From Endocalyx cinctus (lineage: Eukaryota; Ascomycota; Sordariomycetes; Amphisphaeriales; Apiosporaceae), in assembly GCA_001600455.1 (NCBI GenBank), contig BCKC01000002.1:2432171-2496170 (forward strand): DNA of 64,000 nucleotides, read 5' to 3'. Made by a program: the position numbers and the translations under genes. Of the stretch, positions 24,424 through 36,803 are shown piece after piece. Under the pieces are notes generated by a model, which worked only from the letters and a program-made list of their open reading frames with translations, searched no databases and had not been told where the DNA came from. Every line of letters starts with the position of its first letter. Position 1 is the first letter of the stretch.

Positions 24424-27310
24424 TTATAACGAAGGACGTGGCTTTTCCCCTCCAAGCTCTCTCGAGATACCCCTGGAGATCCAGTCCGCGATGCCCATGT
24501 TGGTAACCATGGGATTGACGCCGATGGCAGATGGGAAAATACTTGCGTCGGCGACAAACAGGTTCTCGGTACCCCAGACCTTACCCGTGGGGTCGACGAC
24601 GCCTTCGCTTGGTTTGGCGCTCACTATTGATTCTTATTGTTAGAGAAAGAGAAAGAAGAAAAGGCGAAGAAGAAAAGTGACGCCAAATTAAACCACGTCC
24701 CCACATGGTGCGGGTTGATATTGCGAAGTGAAACGAAAAGCAAAAAAGAAATATGTATGTACAACTTACTCCGACAAGAACCCATCTGGTGCGCGTTCCC
24801 GTACGACATCTTAGGGAAATCGAATGCCGTTTTCTCCACCAATTTGAGCCAGCTCTGGAAATCGGGATCGTTGATACCATCCTCGCCTTTCTGCCCTCGC
24901 CCTTTGTCTCGACGACGCACGAAGGGGGGCACCCCTTGGATCTTGGTCCAGATCTCGGTGGCGCCCTGAATGTAGCACATCTTGGCGATGGCTATGGCGC
25001 CCACCTTCATGTTCTCCTTGTCAAAGGCCGAGAGCGTGTACTCGATCTGTGGTCGGCCGTCGATCGGGTCCGGAACTACCCGTCCCGGATCACGGTCCCG
25101 TACCAGCGAGATGTAGCTCGTCATTTGTCGGAACCGCAGCGCGTCAAGTTTCCACTGGAGAGCGTTGTCCCACGGGTGTTCGTACATGACCATATGAGGC
25201 TTTTCATTTTTCGAGAATGGTTAGTTGAGTTCGGCCACCTGCGGTCCGTTTTTTTTTTTTTTTTTTTGGAGATAACTTACCACCATGCAGCAGGCTTCTA
25301 CTTTGGCGCCGTGACCCTTTCCGTCAAGGTTTTCGAATGTTGTACAGACACTTGTGAGAATAGGGCCTATGTATCACAAAAGCAATGAAAATATATAAAT
25401 TAGTACTGTCTCTCACAAGCCTAAGAGGAGGCGCAGCTACGCAGCGCAAAAAACACAAAGCATTCTTACTCACCTTCCCAACCTTGGACATCTTCCTCGA
25501 AAGCCGCGCTCATGATCGCGACGGGGTGAAGGTAAAGATTCCTACCGATCTGAGGGTTCTAAACGACAAAGAAACGATCGCGCATTAGCATTTTCTGTCA
25601 ATCAAAAGGGGCTTGGTTCTCAAAGAGAGCCATTAGCACAAAAGTTACCTTTAACCCACTCCTCAGCAGCACCAGCGGACTATTCAACGTCCCACCAGAG
25701 ATGATAACCTTCTTAGCTCTTATCTCCACAGTTCTCTTAATCCTCTCCGATTCGGGTGTGTGCAATTTCCCGTCCCTGTCCCTCGATAACCACTCGCCCA
25801 CGATACCAACCGCCTTTTTCCCCGCGCCCTTCTTATTCTCGCCAAACAGTACTTTCGTCACGCTCAAGCCCTCGACGAAGCGCGCGCCCGCCTTAGCCGC
25901 GGCCGGAAGCCAGCTCACGACGGGACCCCTCTTGGAGGCCGAGCCGCAGCCGAAGGTGCACCTCCCGCCGCAGTGATGCTCCGGGTTAGCGTCGCCGCCC
26001 GCGTTCTGCGGGACCGTCTTGGCGTGCCAGCCGAGCTTCCTGGCGCCCTCGAGTATGACCCTGTTGGCGAGGTTGTGCCTCACGTTCTCGTCCGTGACGC
26101 CCATGAAGGCGCACACGCGGTCCAGCGAGTCCTGAAACGCCTGGCTCGTGAAGAAGGGGAGCCCCTTTTCGGCCCACTCCCTGCGCACGAACCCCTGAGG
26201 CTGCATCGACGCGCTCCAGTTGATGGACCCGCCCCCGCCCCAGCAGCTTCCGGCGAAGAGGCTCATGGAGCCGTCGACGGTGCCGATCGGCAGCTTGCCT
26301 TCCACGAGGTATTCGGTAGCGGCCACCGGCGCCATGGGCAGCTCCGAGGGCGGGAAGTAGTACCCTTTGTCGACGACGACGACGTCGTGTCCGGCCTCGG
26401 CCAGGACTTTGGCGCAGACGGCGCCGCCGCATCCGGAACCGACGATGACGACGTCGGTCTCGATCACGGCGGGTCCCGAATCCGATTCCGGCTCCGCTTT
26501 GGGAAACTGCATGAACTCAAACTCGAACGATGGACCCGGTCGGTAGTCGGTGGCCCAGTCCTTGTATCCGTTTAGCTCGAGGAAGAGCGGGTCGGTCTGG
26601 GAAAAGCACGTCTTAGCCACCTTGGCGATGGCCTTGCCTATCGAGGGCCACATGCTCGTCCACGCGTTGTTCCACGACTGCAGAATAGCTTCTCGGACGT
26701 GGAGAGGCTGTTCAGTCACGGGCGAGTAATATCCCGTAGCTGCTAGGCTACCGACACGTGTGCTAAACAAGGTAAGAAAAAGTTTACGTCAGTTTTTCTT
26801 TCTTTCTTTTTTATCATCATGGTTACCGCCCATGTTAGGCATCACAAGTAGGTGTAGGGCTGACAGAGCTCGATGAAATTAACATAACGCCATTCGGTCT
26901 TCTTACTTCATAACTTTCAAAATGGTGCCGAGCTGTTGCTGGGCCGACGCTGGTACTTTACTGAGGGCGCTCTTCAGTCCTTGGACGAACTGGGGATTGT
27001 CCACCGGGCGTGCTTTGAGATAGTCCTTGAATTTGTCGTACGTAGGGACAGCGCCCGTCTTGGACAGGGCCTCGGCGGTCCGGTCATACGCTTCCCGGCA
27101 TTGCGCTTCCGCTATATGCAGCTGGTTTCGAGGATTCGATACGGTCGCCGCATCGCTGTTAGCATTGTCTCCGATAACAACAATGGACGGCACGATAGCG
27201 TCGACTAATGCAAAAAGCGTCTGCCATTGCGTCTCGGTCCAGAAGGCGTCCGATTCCAGAGGCGGGATCTGGTGGGAAATCGGGGCGACTAGGTGATGAG
27301 TTGGAGCCAT
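24424..27310 (-). CDS. Long-chain fatty alcohol oxidase (GMC oxidoreductase, FAO family)
   Basis: Six exons are proposed: 27310-26907, 26762-25649, 25558-25474, 25366-25281, 25199-24770 and 24623-24424. All junctions keep frame and give 772 residues. The N-terminal segment (FWTETQWQTLFALVDAIVPS) is specific to the FAO subfamily. The FAD-binding fold VVIVGSGCGGAVCA lies near residues 239-252, the GMC signature 2 is GTLNSPLVLLRSGL, and the active-site region HQMGSCR (about 700-706) is split from MSAKPSEGVVD by the last intron. The end has the usual VADASIFPSAIGVNPM flavin-proximal motif. The family oxidises long-chain alcohols to aldehydes with release of H2O2 (EC 1.1.3.20) during alkane and fatty-alcohol use, typically at peroxisomal or microsomal membranes. 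No frameshift is seen. Confidence 0.92.
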
Positions 27311-29618
27311 CGTTTATAACCAGTAAGCAATTAATTGAACGAATTTGTTTCTTATGAGAAGCAAAAGGAAAAAATTTAATTCGACCTCAATCAAACAGAG
27401 TTAGTCTACTGTGTTCGAGTCATTAGAGTCTGTGCGTTCAGAAGGCTGAATTCTGGTTAAGAATCCCTACTTTGAAAGCTTTATACAAATCTACGCCGCA
27501 CATATATATATATTGGGGCAGTTCAGGTCTATTCCTCGGTAAGGTATCATCAAGATGGCTTGGAGGCGGGGGGGTTAATGAGACCTCACGGTATGCGTGT
27601 GTCAGCGGGCGCAACGGGCGCGTCGGACGACCAGGGATGTGCCGTCTGGGGCAAACCCCGCTTCCATGACGACCTGCAACGTCAAATTCCCCAGTTCGGA
27701 GAGCTTCTCAGCCCTCAATTACATACGAGTCCTTGCTCATCTCAATGTGCTACCTTAACTCAGCCTCATAATATACGAGCCTGAGAATTATGATAGAGCA
27801 GGTACCCAGCTTATCATCTATCATCTAGAGGATAATATTTGGTCTACCATAGTTATTACCTCTCAAGTAGATTAGGCTGTCGTTATCTATTTTACCTCTA
27901 TGTCTATAAATAGGAATCCTAGAGTAGCACAGTGACGGCAACGATGAATAATGATGGAATATTGATGGTTGTGTGACAGAATACTTACAGGGTGCTAATG
28001 CAGTTGGCTCAAGGCTGCAAGGTGTAGTGAGTAATAGTGCCTATTCCGCATTGTTTGTATGGGTGGAAAAAGCATCTAATTACAATATCGGTAAATTTCT
28101 TGATGCCTCGGAAGACATAAAAAGCCCGAGTGCGAAAATCGTAGAGCCGAGATTATGAGCTGCCCCGATAGTTTGTTTGGAGAGAGAAGTATTTGCTCCA
28201 TGTTTTATATGACATGCCACGGCCATGATTATACCCGAAATGAAAAAGAGGTGTCATTCTCGTTCAACACTGGTTTGTATTTCACAACTCAGAATGATCT
28301 TTGGTAGGACGGACACGGAACATATCAAAAAAGGCAAAATGGGTACGGACCGAGCAATAACAATTTATCATAAGCACCGAGTACGATAATGGTTATTTAT
28401 TTCATTGAAACCGGCTTACCTGCTAAATAGTTCGTGTAGTCAATTTTAAAACAGAAACCAATGTGGGGTAGTAATGGGAATTTTAAGGTATAGTATTGGT
28501 TGTGTCCAACTGAGTAGAATGACTTGGGAGACTCGAGTATGATATACTCAAGGTCAATAGAGGGAAGAGAGACAACGAGGGTATTCGAAGATGATATAAT
28601 AATATATTGAGATGGATACTACATGTTATATTCATGTAGCACAGATGCAGTTGCGTATCACGCGTAGTAGGTACCTAGTTACTTCCAAGCTTACATATTA
28701 ATAAATTTGGAAGGAGATATGACCATTTTGAGAACTTCAAGGTTGAATTGATTCACAATTGAGTCGAGGTTGAGGCTAAGAATTCAGGGTTGAGAGAGAT
28801 CCGTTTGCTCTTCTGATAGGGTTTATCTTGTTTAGGTATCGTTTTGCTTGCTTATTGAAACCCCATAAAAATCTTTAGGGGTCTTGGGAGAAGAAACAGT
28901 CGGTCACGTCGGGGATGTCTTTAATGGGCAGATGGGGTGAGATTCCCTGTGAGATCCCCCTCTCTTATTGTCACGTCACCTTCCCAAGAATAATTTTTGT
29001 TGGGAAAAGTCAAAACTCCACCGGGGGGGAAAAAAAACTTAGTTTTTTTTATGCAATTTTTTTCTTCTTTTGTCTTGGGTTTCTAGAAGCTAAAGAATTG
29101 TTTCCCCTTCTTTTAATTATGCGTACTACGGTACTTTGATATCTTACATAGTAAATAATTTTTAATTTGAATCCTAGATCTGCCTACTCCGTACATACTA
29201 ACCTTTTTCTTTCAAAAATCTGCATGTGAACGCCGAGACTCTTTTCAACTTGTCTTGGACATGTTGAGAGATATTTCATCAATATGTAACAACAAAACTC
29301 CAAATGTTGCAGTTGTACAAATAGTAATTGGACGTGCTGTATATGTCAGGCGGCACGGGAGTTACCGGTTGAAGTTTCATAATAATAGTAAACCTTAATT
29401 CTTTATCGTATCGTACGTACTGACGGTATGTATAGACCGACGGTATGTATTAATCAGTCAAGCGTTGATTGAAACGTGTAGATTGATTTTCCCGAGGTCA
29501 ACAACGGAATTATTTAGGTATCCAAAATAAAACACCGACGCCGACACCGACATTTTACAGTACTACAATATAGGTAATCAGGGTATACGAGATACCAACT
29601 ACGGTATGCTACTGTACC

Positions 29619-29628
29619 TACCTAGGTA
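29619..29628. repeat. TACCTAGGTA palindrome
   Basis: A perfect 10-bp palindrome. Near-copies (CTTAGGTACC, CTTAGGTGC) follow within 40 bp, and further perfect copies lie at 29,787, 39,021 and 49,415/49,423. Confidence 0.85.
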
Positions 29629-29786
29629 AGTACTTAGGTACCTGGGCTGCTGGGTACTTAGGTGCATGCTATGACCAATGTGTACTTCACTACTACATCC
29701 AACTCGTGTGTATTTTCCTATTCGGGGAGTTTCTCTTAAGTTTCTCTTTACGCGTAATGTACAAGTCGAGTTAGCTTTTACATACC

Positions 29787-29796
29787 TACCTAGGTA
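29787..29796. repeat. TACCTAGGTA palindrome
   Basis: A perfect copy embedded in a longer alternating stretch of CTACC, GGTACC and GGTAGG words from about 29,781 to 29,822. Confidence 0.85.
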
Positions 29797-30615
29797 CCTG
29801 GGTAGGTACCTACGTAAGGTAAGTATACAATGCTACAGTAACAACCATTGAACTGAATCAATATTTATATACTCCGTACCTATTTATTTTTTGATTTATA
29901 CTGCATACACTCACTACAAATACTACTACTATCTACACTAGTATACATAAATGTATGTATGTATGTTGTAGTGTTGTTACGAATATTAATAATATATACA
30001 TTGTAAATTATGAGACTTGTCTCTATTCTATCTAATCTCGTGCCGTGATATACCGAGAGCTACGGTCTATTAGCCCTACGAGAATAGCGGAAGGCGACAA
30101 AAAAAAGAAAAAAAAAAAAAAAAAAAAAAAAGAAAAACCCTCCTTTCAACTGTTGAGGGAGAGCCAATGTAGAGAACCTGCAAAAAACCCCTGTGAAACT
30201 TTATTCATCCTTGTAATCAACCCACCAAAGAACCACTCAATTGGTGCCCCCCAACCCCAAGCCTCGGTTCCTTTACCATTCGCTGCAGGCACCGCAAATT
30301 ACGATGGTAAAGAGCTAACTAATCCTTGTTGAACATAACACTAATGCTATATCGAAGTTCATCATCCTAATTTTCTCGACACGCCGGTTAGTGTGACTTG
30401 ACTGTCAATGGATCTTTTTTAATTGTTATTATGTACATGATTCTTTCCGTTGACTTTTCCTCGTCTTTTTATCTTACTTGGTTTTATTTTCTTTCCTCTC
30501 CTCTGTGGGATATTCTCTTCTTCTTCCTTTCCTTTAATTCTGATTCTTAAACATATTCAAGATATCTAACGAATAAACATACAACAGGGAGGAACCCTTA
30601 ATATCCTCTGTACAT

Positions 30616-30643
30616 AAAGAAAGAAAGAAAGAAAGAAAGAAAG
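30616..30643. repeat. (GAAA)n microsatellite upstream of the elongase gene
   Basis: Seven or so perfect GAAA units about 150 bp before the elongase ATG, in its probable promoter or leader. Confidence 0.85.
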
Positions 30644-30788
30644 GCTTGTATCGCGTGATACCCTTCTAATCCTGGTATTCGATATATATTTCGACCTGTT
30701 CGACAGACTGACGGCGTCAAACACCAAGGATTGCTTCGTTGCATTCTTACATCCTATCAAATCCTCGTTCTTTGTCGAATTCTTCAAA

Positions 30789-32270
30789 ATGGAAAACCCT
30801 ATGGTATTCACCACAGCGCCTTCGGCCGACCTCTTCACATTCCCCCCACATTCCGCCCCCAGCTCTATACCACCGCCGCCGCAGTTCAACTGGCCATTCG
30901 CCATACCTGATAGCTTCTACGTAGCTGCTCTGGACCCCAAAGTCCCAATTACCATCGCTACCTTATATGCCGTCACCGCCAAGTCTTTGAACGTGTATAA
31001 CAAGTCGACGGGAAAGAAGCCCTGGGCTATCAGCAAGACCAAAGCCTTCCACGTCTTTGTCGTCCTACACAATGTTTTCCTCGCCGTCTACTCGGCCTGG
31101 ACCTGGATAGGCATGCTCCGTGCCCTCCAAAACACCATCGTCAGCCCTGCCGGACCCAGCGGTTGGGCCGGCACCGTCGACAGTTTCTGTAAATTCCACG
31201 GTCCTGCTGGACTAGGCAACGCCGTCACCTATAACCAGGACTTGGGTGTCTGGTCGTCCATTTCGGGAACTAGCACCTTGAGCGCGGAAGGTATCCCTAG
31301 TCGGTTTGACGGTGGACGTCTCTGGAACGAGGGTCTCGCCTTCTACGGCTGGATCTTCTACCTCAGCAAGTTTTACGAAGTTCTCGACACCTTGATCATC
31401 CTCGCCAAGGGAAAGCTCAGCTCCACCCTCCAGACCTACCACCACGCTGGCGCCATGATGGCCATGTGGGCCGGAATGCGTTACATGTCCGCCCCCATCT
31501 GGATTTTCGTCTTTTTCAACTCGGCTATCCACGCTATGATGGTAAGTAGAATCGAAAATCCCCCCCTTGCGCGTAAACGTGAAGTGAAATAGCCAAACTA
31601 ACTTGACAAATTCTAGTATACTTACTACACCATTACGGCTTTCAACATCAGGGTACCGACGGCCATCAAGCGTACTCTTACTTCTCTTCAAATCTCTCAG
31701 TTCATCATCGGTGCCTCTTGCGCCATGGTACACTCCTTCATCTCGTATTTGATCCCGGTGGAGATGAAAGTTGCCAACTCGTCGACTTCGGTTCTCGCAT
31801 CCGAGCCTTCGGCCCCTAGTATCCTCGACGGTATCAAGCAGTCCTTTTTCGGAGGCGCCGAAGCCGCCACGACCGGTGCCGCGAGCGTCGGTGATGCCGC
31901 CCAGGTAGTTACCGAGGTCCAGACGACGCAATACCACGTGGTCGAGAGCTGCATCACGACGAGCGGTGCCACCTTCGCCATCTGGCTCAACGTCGTATAC
32001 CTCGCTCCCCTCACCTACCTCTTCGTCTCTTTCTTCATCTCGAGCTACACCCGACGGAGCAAGAAGGAGATCGTCCGCGTCAAGTCGGGCGACCGACGGA
32101 GGAGCAACGTCGTCCTGGCCGAGAAGGCTTCGTGGGACGCCGCCAAGAAGGTGGAGCGCGAAGTTTACGGCGAGAGCAACGATGCCATCATCGAGGATAG
32201 CGACGAGTCCAGCGGCAGCAGCGGAAGCGCGCGTCGTGCAAACGTCAAGGTGAACGGCAAGAAGCACTAA
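30789..32270 (+). CDS. ELO-family very-long-chain fatty acid elongase
   Basis: Exons 30789-31541 and 31617-32270 are joined by a 75-bp phase-0 intron (donor GTAAGT, acceptor TTCTAG), giving 468 residues. ELO hallmarks are KFYEVLDT (194-201), the histidine box at 215-219 reading QTYHH, and NSAIHAMM-YTYY across the splice junction. Several hydrophobic spans agree with a multi-pass ER protein. ELO proteins condense acyl-CoA with malonyl-CoA in fatty acid elongation. The protein is longer than the usual 300-350 residues because of a Pro-rich N-terminal tail (about 1-40) and a charged Ser/Lys-rich C-terminal tail ending NGKKH. The first position of the usual HxxHH box is Gln215. Whether it feeds sphingolipid, wax or polyunsaturated acids cannot be told from sequence. 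Confidence 0.92.
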
Positions 32271-32273
32271 ATA

Positions 32274-32297
32274 AAGAAGAAGAAGAAGAAGAAGAAA
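32274..32297. repeat. (AAG)n microsatellite in the elongase 3' UTR
   Basis: About eight AAG units begin three bases after the stop codon, so they are probably transcribed in the 3' UTR. Confidence 0.8.
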
Positions 32298-34378
32298 AGA
32301 ATATCATGGACCTGCCTCGTAAACAATTTTAGAAGAGGCTCCAAAAATCATTTATATATGGATTATCCGAGGAGCGATCCTCGACCATTATATGATTGCA
32401 GGTGATAATCTGAAAATCAGATTAAACGAAATGAAAAGAACATGTGAGAGGATTTAGTGATTTGGAGTTTTTTTTGGGGGGCATGAATGGAGTTTTAAGG
32501 GATGAAATGGCTTACTGATCACTAAGAGACTCACGGGGATAAAGGTGGAAAAATAAAAAACAGAAGATAGGCTAAAATGCCACCCACCCACGCGAAAAAA
32601 AAGGCGTCCTTTCGGCAGCTTGGCGAGTAAACACGACCCGAGTCAGCGAGTGGAGGTCAAATGAGTAGAAACCCTCTCAGTTAATCAAGTAATTTGTACA
32701 TATATTAACCAAGCGTTCGTTAACAATAGAAAGCTTAAAAACAATTAAAAAATCGTATCAATAAATTACACTTCACCAGAACGCTTATCAAGAGCAATTG
32801 ACATTGATAACTGATGATTCTATCATTCGTAACATGGCCAAGTATCTAAGAAAAGATGTATCGATAGAACTTGGAGTTCTCTGTTCATCTCGTATCAATA
32901 GGCTCGGGGGAAGAAGTTAGTTAGGCATATTGGTTTTCACAATATTATAAAAACGCCTTGCGTGTGTCGTTCGGTGCTAACTAGCTACACGAGAGGACGT
33001 AGTACAAGTAAATGTAGTACAAACGAGGCTTATAGCTCTAGAGATAAAGTGGCCGTATGAAGAGGAACCCTCGCAATCAAAGTCCATCTTACGTAAAATG
33101 AAGATCGATCGAATTAGTCTCACGTAAAACTGAATATCGATCGTGAGATAGCAAGGATCTTCTTGTTGATATCCGTATGCCTTGCAACGAAGAATCGTGC
33201 GAGGCATATTGCTTGCTTGTAAATAACTATGGAGCATATTTATCTCAAGAAAGCTCTAAGGCGCGAAAACGAGGTGGTTATTTCATTGTTTCGCCAGGGT
33301 TTAGCCTCCTTTTTTTTTTTCGCCTTAGCTGCAGAAGGATCAAAAGAAGCTGGTGGCCAGTTAGCCTTGGCTTCAGGCTCTGTGGTGTGATGGAAAGAAA
33401 TAGGCGAATTCGTTCTCGTTACACCGTCACCTCATCCCCATTCACTCGTTTATTCATTCATCCCAAAATGTACAGATCCAAAAGGTCTTCTGGTTGAGTA
33501 ACCAGTCAGATTAGGATATAAGAAGATGATGGTTGTATTTTGCTCCCCGGTAGAGAAATATATTTGATACGGGATGCCGATCTTTTGGGCTCAATCTCTG
33601 GTTCAGATGAAGATAATCTAATATACTAACTCTCCTAACCTCGGTCTCGGCCCCCCTGTCAGCCCTGCCAATGTGGGGACTATCGATGAAGAAAAGACGA
33701 GGATAAAAATAGCTTTTAATTTAGCTACACCTGACAGGCGACAGGAGATGGATATATATCAAATAGACGTACCTGAAAATCGCACCTTACTGAAATGGTA
33801 ACTATCCGATATGATATAAACCATTAGAGTCAGCAAGAACCGAGTATACCTATTGTAACCCTGTGGCGCGCGGATCTGAATTTGCTAGGGTGATGCATGT
33901 CACCTGAAATAATGCCATAAATTAATAAATCATTCCTTCTTAGAAATCGTAGAATTTCTTCAAGAAAGCCTTATCCTGCGAGCAGAAGTCCATGATCTTG
34001 GTCGCGACGTTGGATTCAGCATCAAGCGAGCCAACCAGCCAGCAGTCAGCTCTTCACGCGTGTGTGGCGATGCGTATCGCGGAACGAGATCACTAGACGG
34101 GTCTCTTGAGCATCACAAACGCCTAATTTCATAAATAATTTTCTTCTCCAATTGACTCTTCATCCCGGGTATCATCGTCGCAAGATCGATACTGAATTCA
34201 GTAACTTTCGATTTATAGACTATCCCATGAAGCACTAGGAGTACTTTCATACGGTATCAAATAAACAAAACACGAGGTTATCAAGTCAAAAAACGGGTCA
34301 AGAAAGAGTATTTATCGCTAGATAGAATTAATATAAATATAAGTTCGTTCTTCCTCGTCAACTCATTGTTTTTATGAG

Positions 34379-34402
34379 GCAGCAGCGGCAGCAGCAGCAG
34401 CA
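34379..34402. repeat. CAG-type microsatellite upstream of the GH5 gene
   Basis: A (GCA)n array with one GGC interruption, about 90 bp before the GH5 start codon and probably within its leader. Confidence 0.8.
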
Positions 34403-34486
34403 CAAGTTAACATCTTATTCAAACTCATACTTTCAGCGGCACTCACCTCCCTCGAAATACATGTTAACGTAACATACAGATTCAAG

Positions 34487-35824
34487 ATGAAGACCAACGC
34501 CCTCTTCGCCATCGGCGCCCTCTTGCTCTCCCACGTGACGGGCTCCCCGCTAGTTGGCGATCATACTAACAACCTCGACGCCCGCGCCGACAGCAAGTCC
34601 TTCATGGGCACGAACCTGTACTTCCTGCAGGGTCTCTCGAGCGACGCGCAGGATCGGTACATCAACGATCTGGCCGACCTCGGCATCAAGCTTCTTCGAG
34701 TCTGGGTCAACGCCCAGGACGGGTGCCAGAAGGGTAACAAGATCACTCAGCCGGTACCCGCGCTCGAGGAGGCGCAGCTGGGAGAGTATAACGACTCGAC
34801 CCTGGACGCGCTCGACGTCGTCTTGAACAAGCTCGTCGCCAAGGGTATCAAGGCCATCATCTCCCCGCACGACGCCAACTCGTTGATCCCGAACGACTAC
34901 AGGGCGTGCGTCATTCTCCTTCTCTCTTTCTTCTTTTGTTACCAAAGGAGAAAAAAATACTAAAACTTTGAATCGGAGTATAGAGACATTTACGCTGCCA
35001 GCTATGACTACTCTACTTTCTACACCGACGCAACTGCACTCGACTTTTACAAGAAGCGGATTTCCCACATCTTGAACTACCAAGGTAAGACGTCTGGGCA
35101 GGTGTGGAAGAACTGGAGCGATGCGATCTTCGCTTTTGACCTTCAGGTAAGTTTTGTCTTTTAACGGCACTAGGCAAGATCTATAGTCTCCGAAAAATAG
35201 TTATGAAACCAGATGACTAATTCCGAGGGATGAAAAAAAAAAAAAAACGTGACGCAGAACGAACCCATGGTCGCCAACACCGAATGCGCCAACGGCGACC
35301 CCGCCGGCTGGCTCTGCGCGGTCGCCACCTCGATGCGGAGCGACCTCGGCTCCTCGCCCATCCGCATCGCCACGGGCGGCGTCGGCGGCGACGACTCCCA
35401 CGGGTGCACGACCCTACCGGCGGCGACGTCGTGCGACGCCGTCGACCTCGTCGCGGCGCACAAGTACGGCGGCCTCGAGTCGACGTACCCGGACCAGTGG
35501 GCCAACAGCGCCGCCGGCTGGATCGCCGCCGCCAACGGCAAGCTCGTCTTCGTCGAGGAGTGGGGGGTCGACACCTCGGCGGCCGACTCGGCCGAGGAGT
35601 TCCCGGCCCAGGCGGCCGATATCAACTCCGTCGCCGTCCCGAGCCTGTACTGGGAGTTCCTGCCGGCGAAGCCGGACGACGGGCTCTGCGACCCTTACGA
35701 CCCGCGCGACGACGACGGCGATCACTTCGGACTGTTCCTCGAGGGGCGCGTGGATATCAAGACTGTCGTTGACAGCGCGAATGCGGCTACTACCGAGCAG
35801 GACTGGAGCGGTCAGGCCGTCTAA
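34487..35824 (+). CDS. Secreted glycoside hydrolase family 5 protein (endo-beta-mannanase-like)
   Basis: Exons 34487-34905, 34984-35146 and 35258-35824 are joined by introns of 78 and 111 bp, giving 382 residues. A signal peptide is clear (MKTNALFAIGALLLSHVTGS). The GH5 TIM-barrel features are GTNLYFL near the start, LGIKLLRVWVN, the acid/base Glu196 in NEP at the start of exon 3, and the nucleophile Glu295 in VEEWG. The NEP motif sits exactly at the last splice acceptor. Closest in feel are mannan endo-1,4-beta-mannosidases and related GH5 enzymes, but the subfamily and substrate (mannan, other beta-glycan) are uncertain. The expected location is extracellular, acting on plant or fungal polysaccharide. 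Codon use is strongly GC-biased at third positions, like other well-expressed genes in the window. All catalytic residues are present. Confidence 0.88.
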
Positions 35825-36803
35825 TTGAAGAAGATCGCTAGCTGCGCGTCTCCCTGGTTCAGGGCATGGAATAAGAATGGGAAAGGAACTGAGAGCGGAT
35901 AAACGATGCTTTTTTATTTTGTTTTATGACTGGAACTGTTCAATTCTTTGTGGATTATTATCTATATTTTACTCTCTACCATTCAAAAGGAGAATTTTCT
36001 GGGGATTTTCATGAAGCACATACTTGCCTATATAAGCACAACTAAAATAAATATATCGATCTGGATCGTGCTCCTTTTGACTCTCCTTATCCATACACAG
36101 ATGTTGATTAAGAGTATTGGCACATGCACCTGATTCTCACGATGGTCGCCAGCCAAACTATTATTGCACCATCCACTTAACTTTCACATAACCGCTACTC
36201 AAAAGAGAAGAGAGCTACATCAGGAGACAGTTCAAGTATCGCAAGCGCAGTAAGCGCTATTAATGAACATTACGGAGGAATGATTACTGATTCAGGAGCT
36301 GCAATGGTACGCTGCAACGGTGGGTTTAGTGGGTATACTCCCTATACGCCTTACTGTGCAGTCTGATATCAACAGTAAATCAATGTCAATATTCGCTGAC
36401 GAAAAAAAGAAAAGAGAAATAATATGCGACTCATAGATTAAACTTATCATCAGTTCTACATCTATTTTAGTTGACACTATATGAAGGTTGTACATTTTAT
36501 GTTCCCTCATTCTTTGCCGGGCATGCGCCTTATTATTATTATACTTTGCACAATCTTTTTCCTTCACCAACCCATCCACTTAATTTTGATACATCGGGTA
36601 TATCCACCCACACTAGGCTTAGATTTAATAACACACATAGGTAGGAATATCCATCTAGCCACGTTTTCCATCTTCCATGTAAGCTCGACCGGGTAAGGGT
36701 AAACAGAAAGTGCTTGTCCGATAGTAAGCCTAATATATATTAACCCCACTGATCGAAAACGAGGAAAGTGTCAAGTAAGCCAGACGACCTAAGCTGGAAG
36801 CAC
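35825..36803. other. Convergent spacer between GH5 and erg24 genes
   Basis: About 980 bp lie between converging genes. Only short AT-rich ORFs are present, with nothing recognisable. Both 3' UTRs should lie here. Confidence 0.5.

Larger units (their letters stand above)
27311..30788. other. Divergent spacer, alcohol oxidase / elongase genes
   Basis: A 3.5-kb gene-free spacer. It holds two TACTCCGTA motifs and two TACCTAGGTA loci between 29,185 and 29,878, a 24-base A run at 30,108-30,131 and a (GAAA)n array at 30,616-30,643. Short ORFs such as 27,973-28,158 show no family resemblance. The ends should contain the promoters of both divergent genes. Confidence 0.45.
32271..34486. other. Spacer between elongase and GH5 genes
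   Basis: A 2.2-kb spacer between genes on the same strand. It starts with an (AAG)n array just after the elongase stop and ends with a CAG-type array in the likely GH5 leader. ORFs at 32,977-33,237 and 33,177-33,497 have no recognisable family. Confidence 0.45.

Noticed and set aside
25973..26575. 200-codon plus-strand ORF opposite the alcohol oxidase gene
   Set aside because: It lies antisense to a strongly supported GMC oxidoreductase exon with GC-biased third positions, which opens the opposite strand. No domain is visible in it.
31212..32267. 351-codon minus-strand ORF opposite the elongase
   Set aside because: Antisense to the elongase exons and intron, with low-complexity Asp/Gly/Arg content. 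Not a gene.
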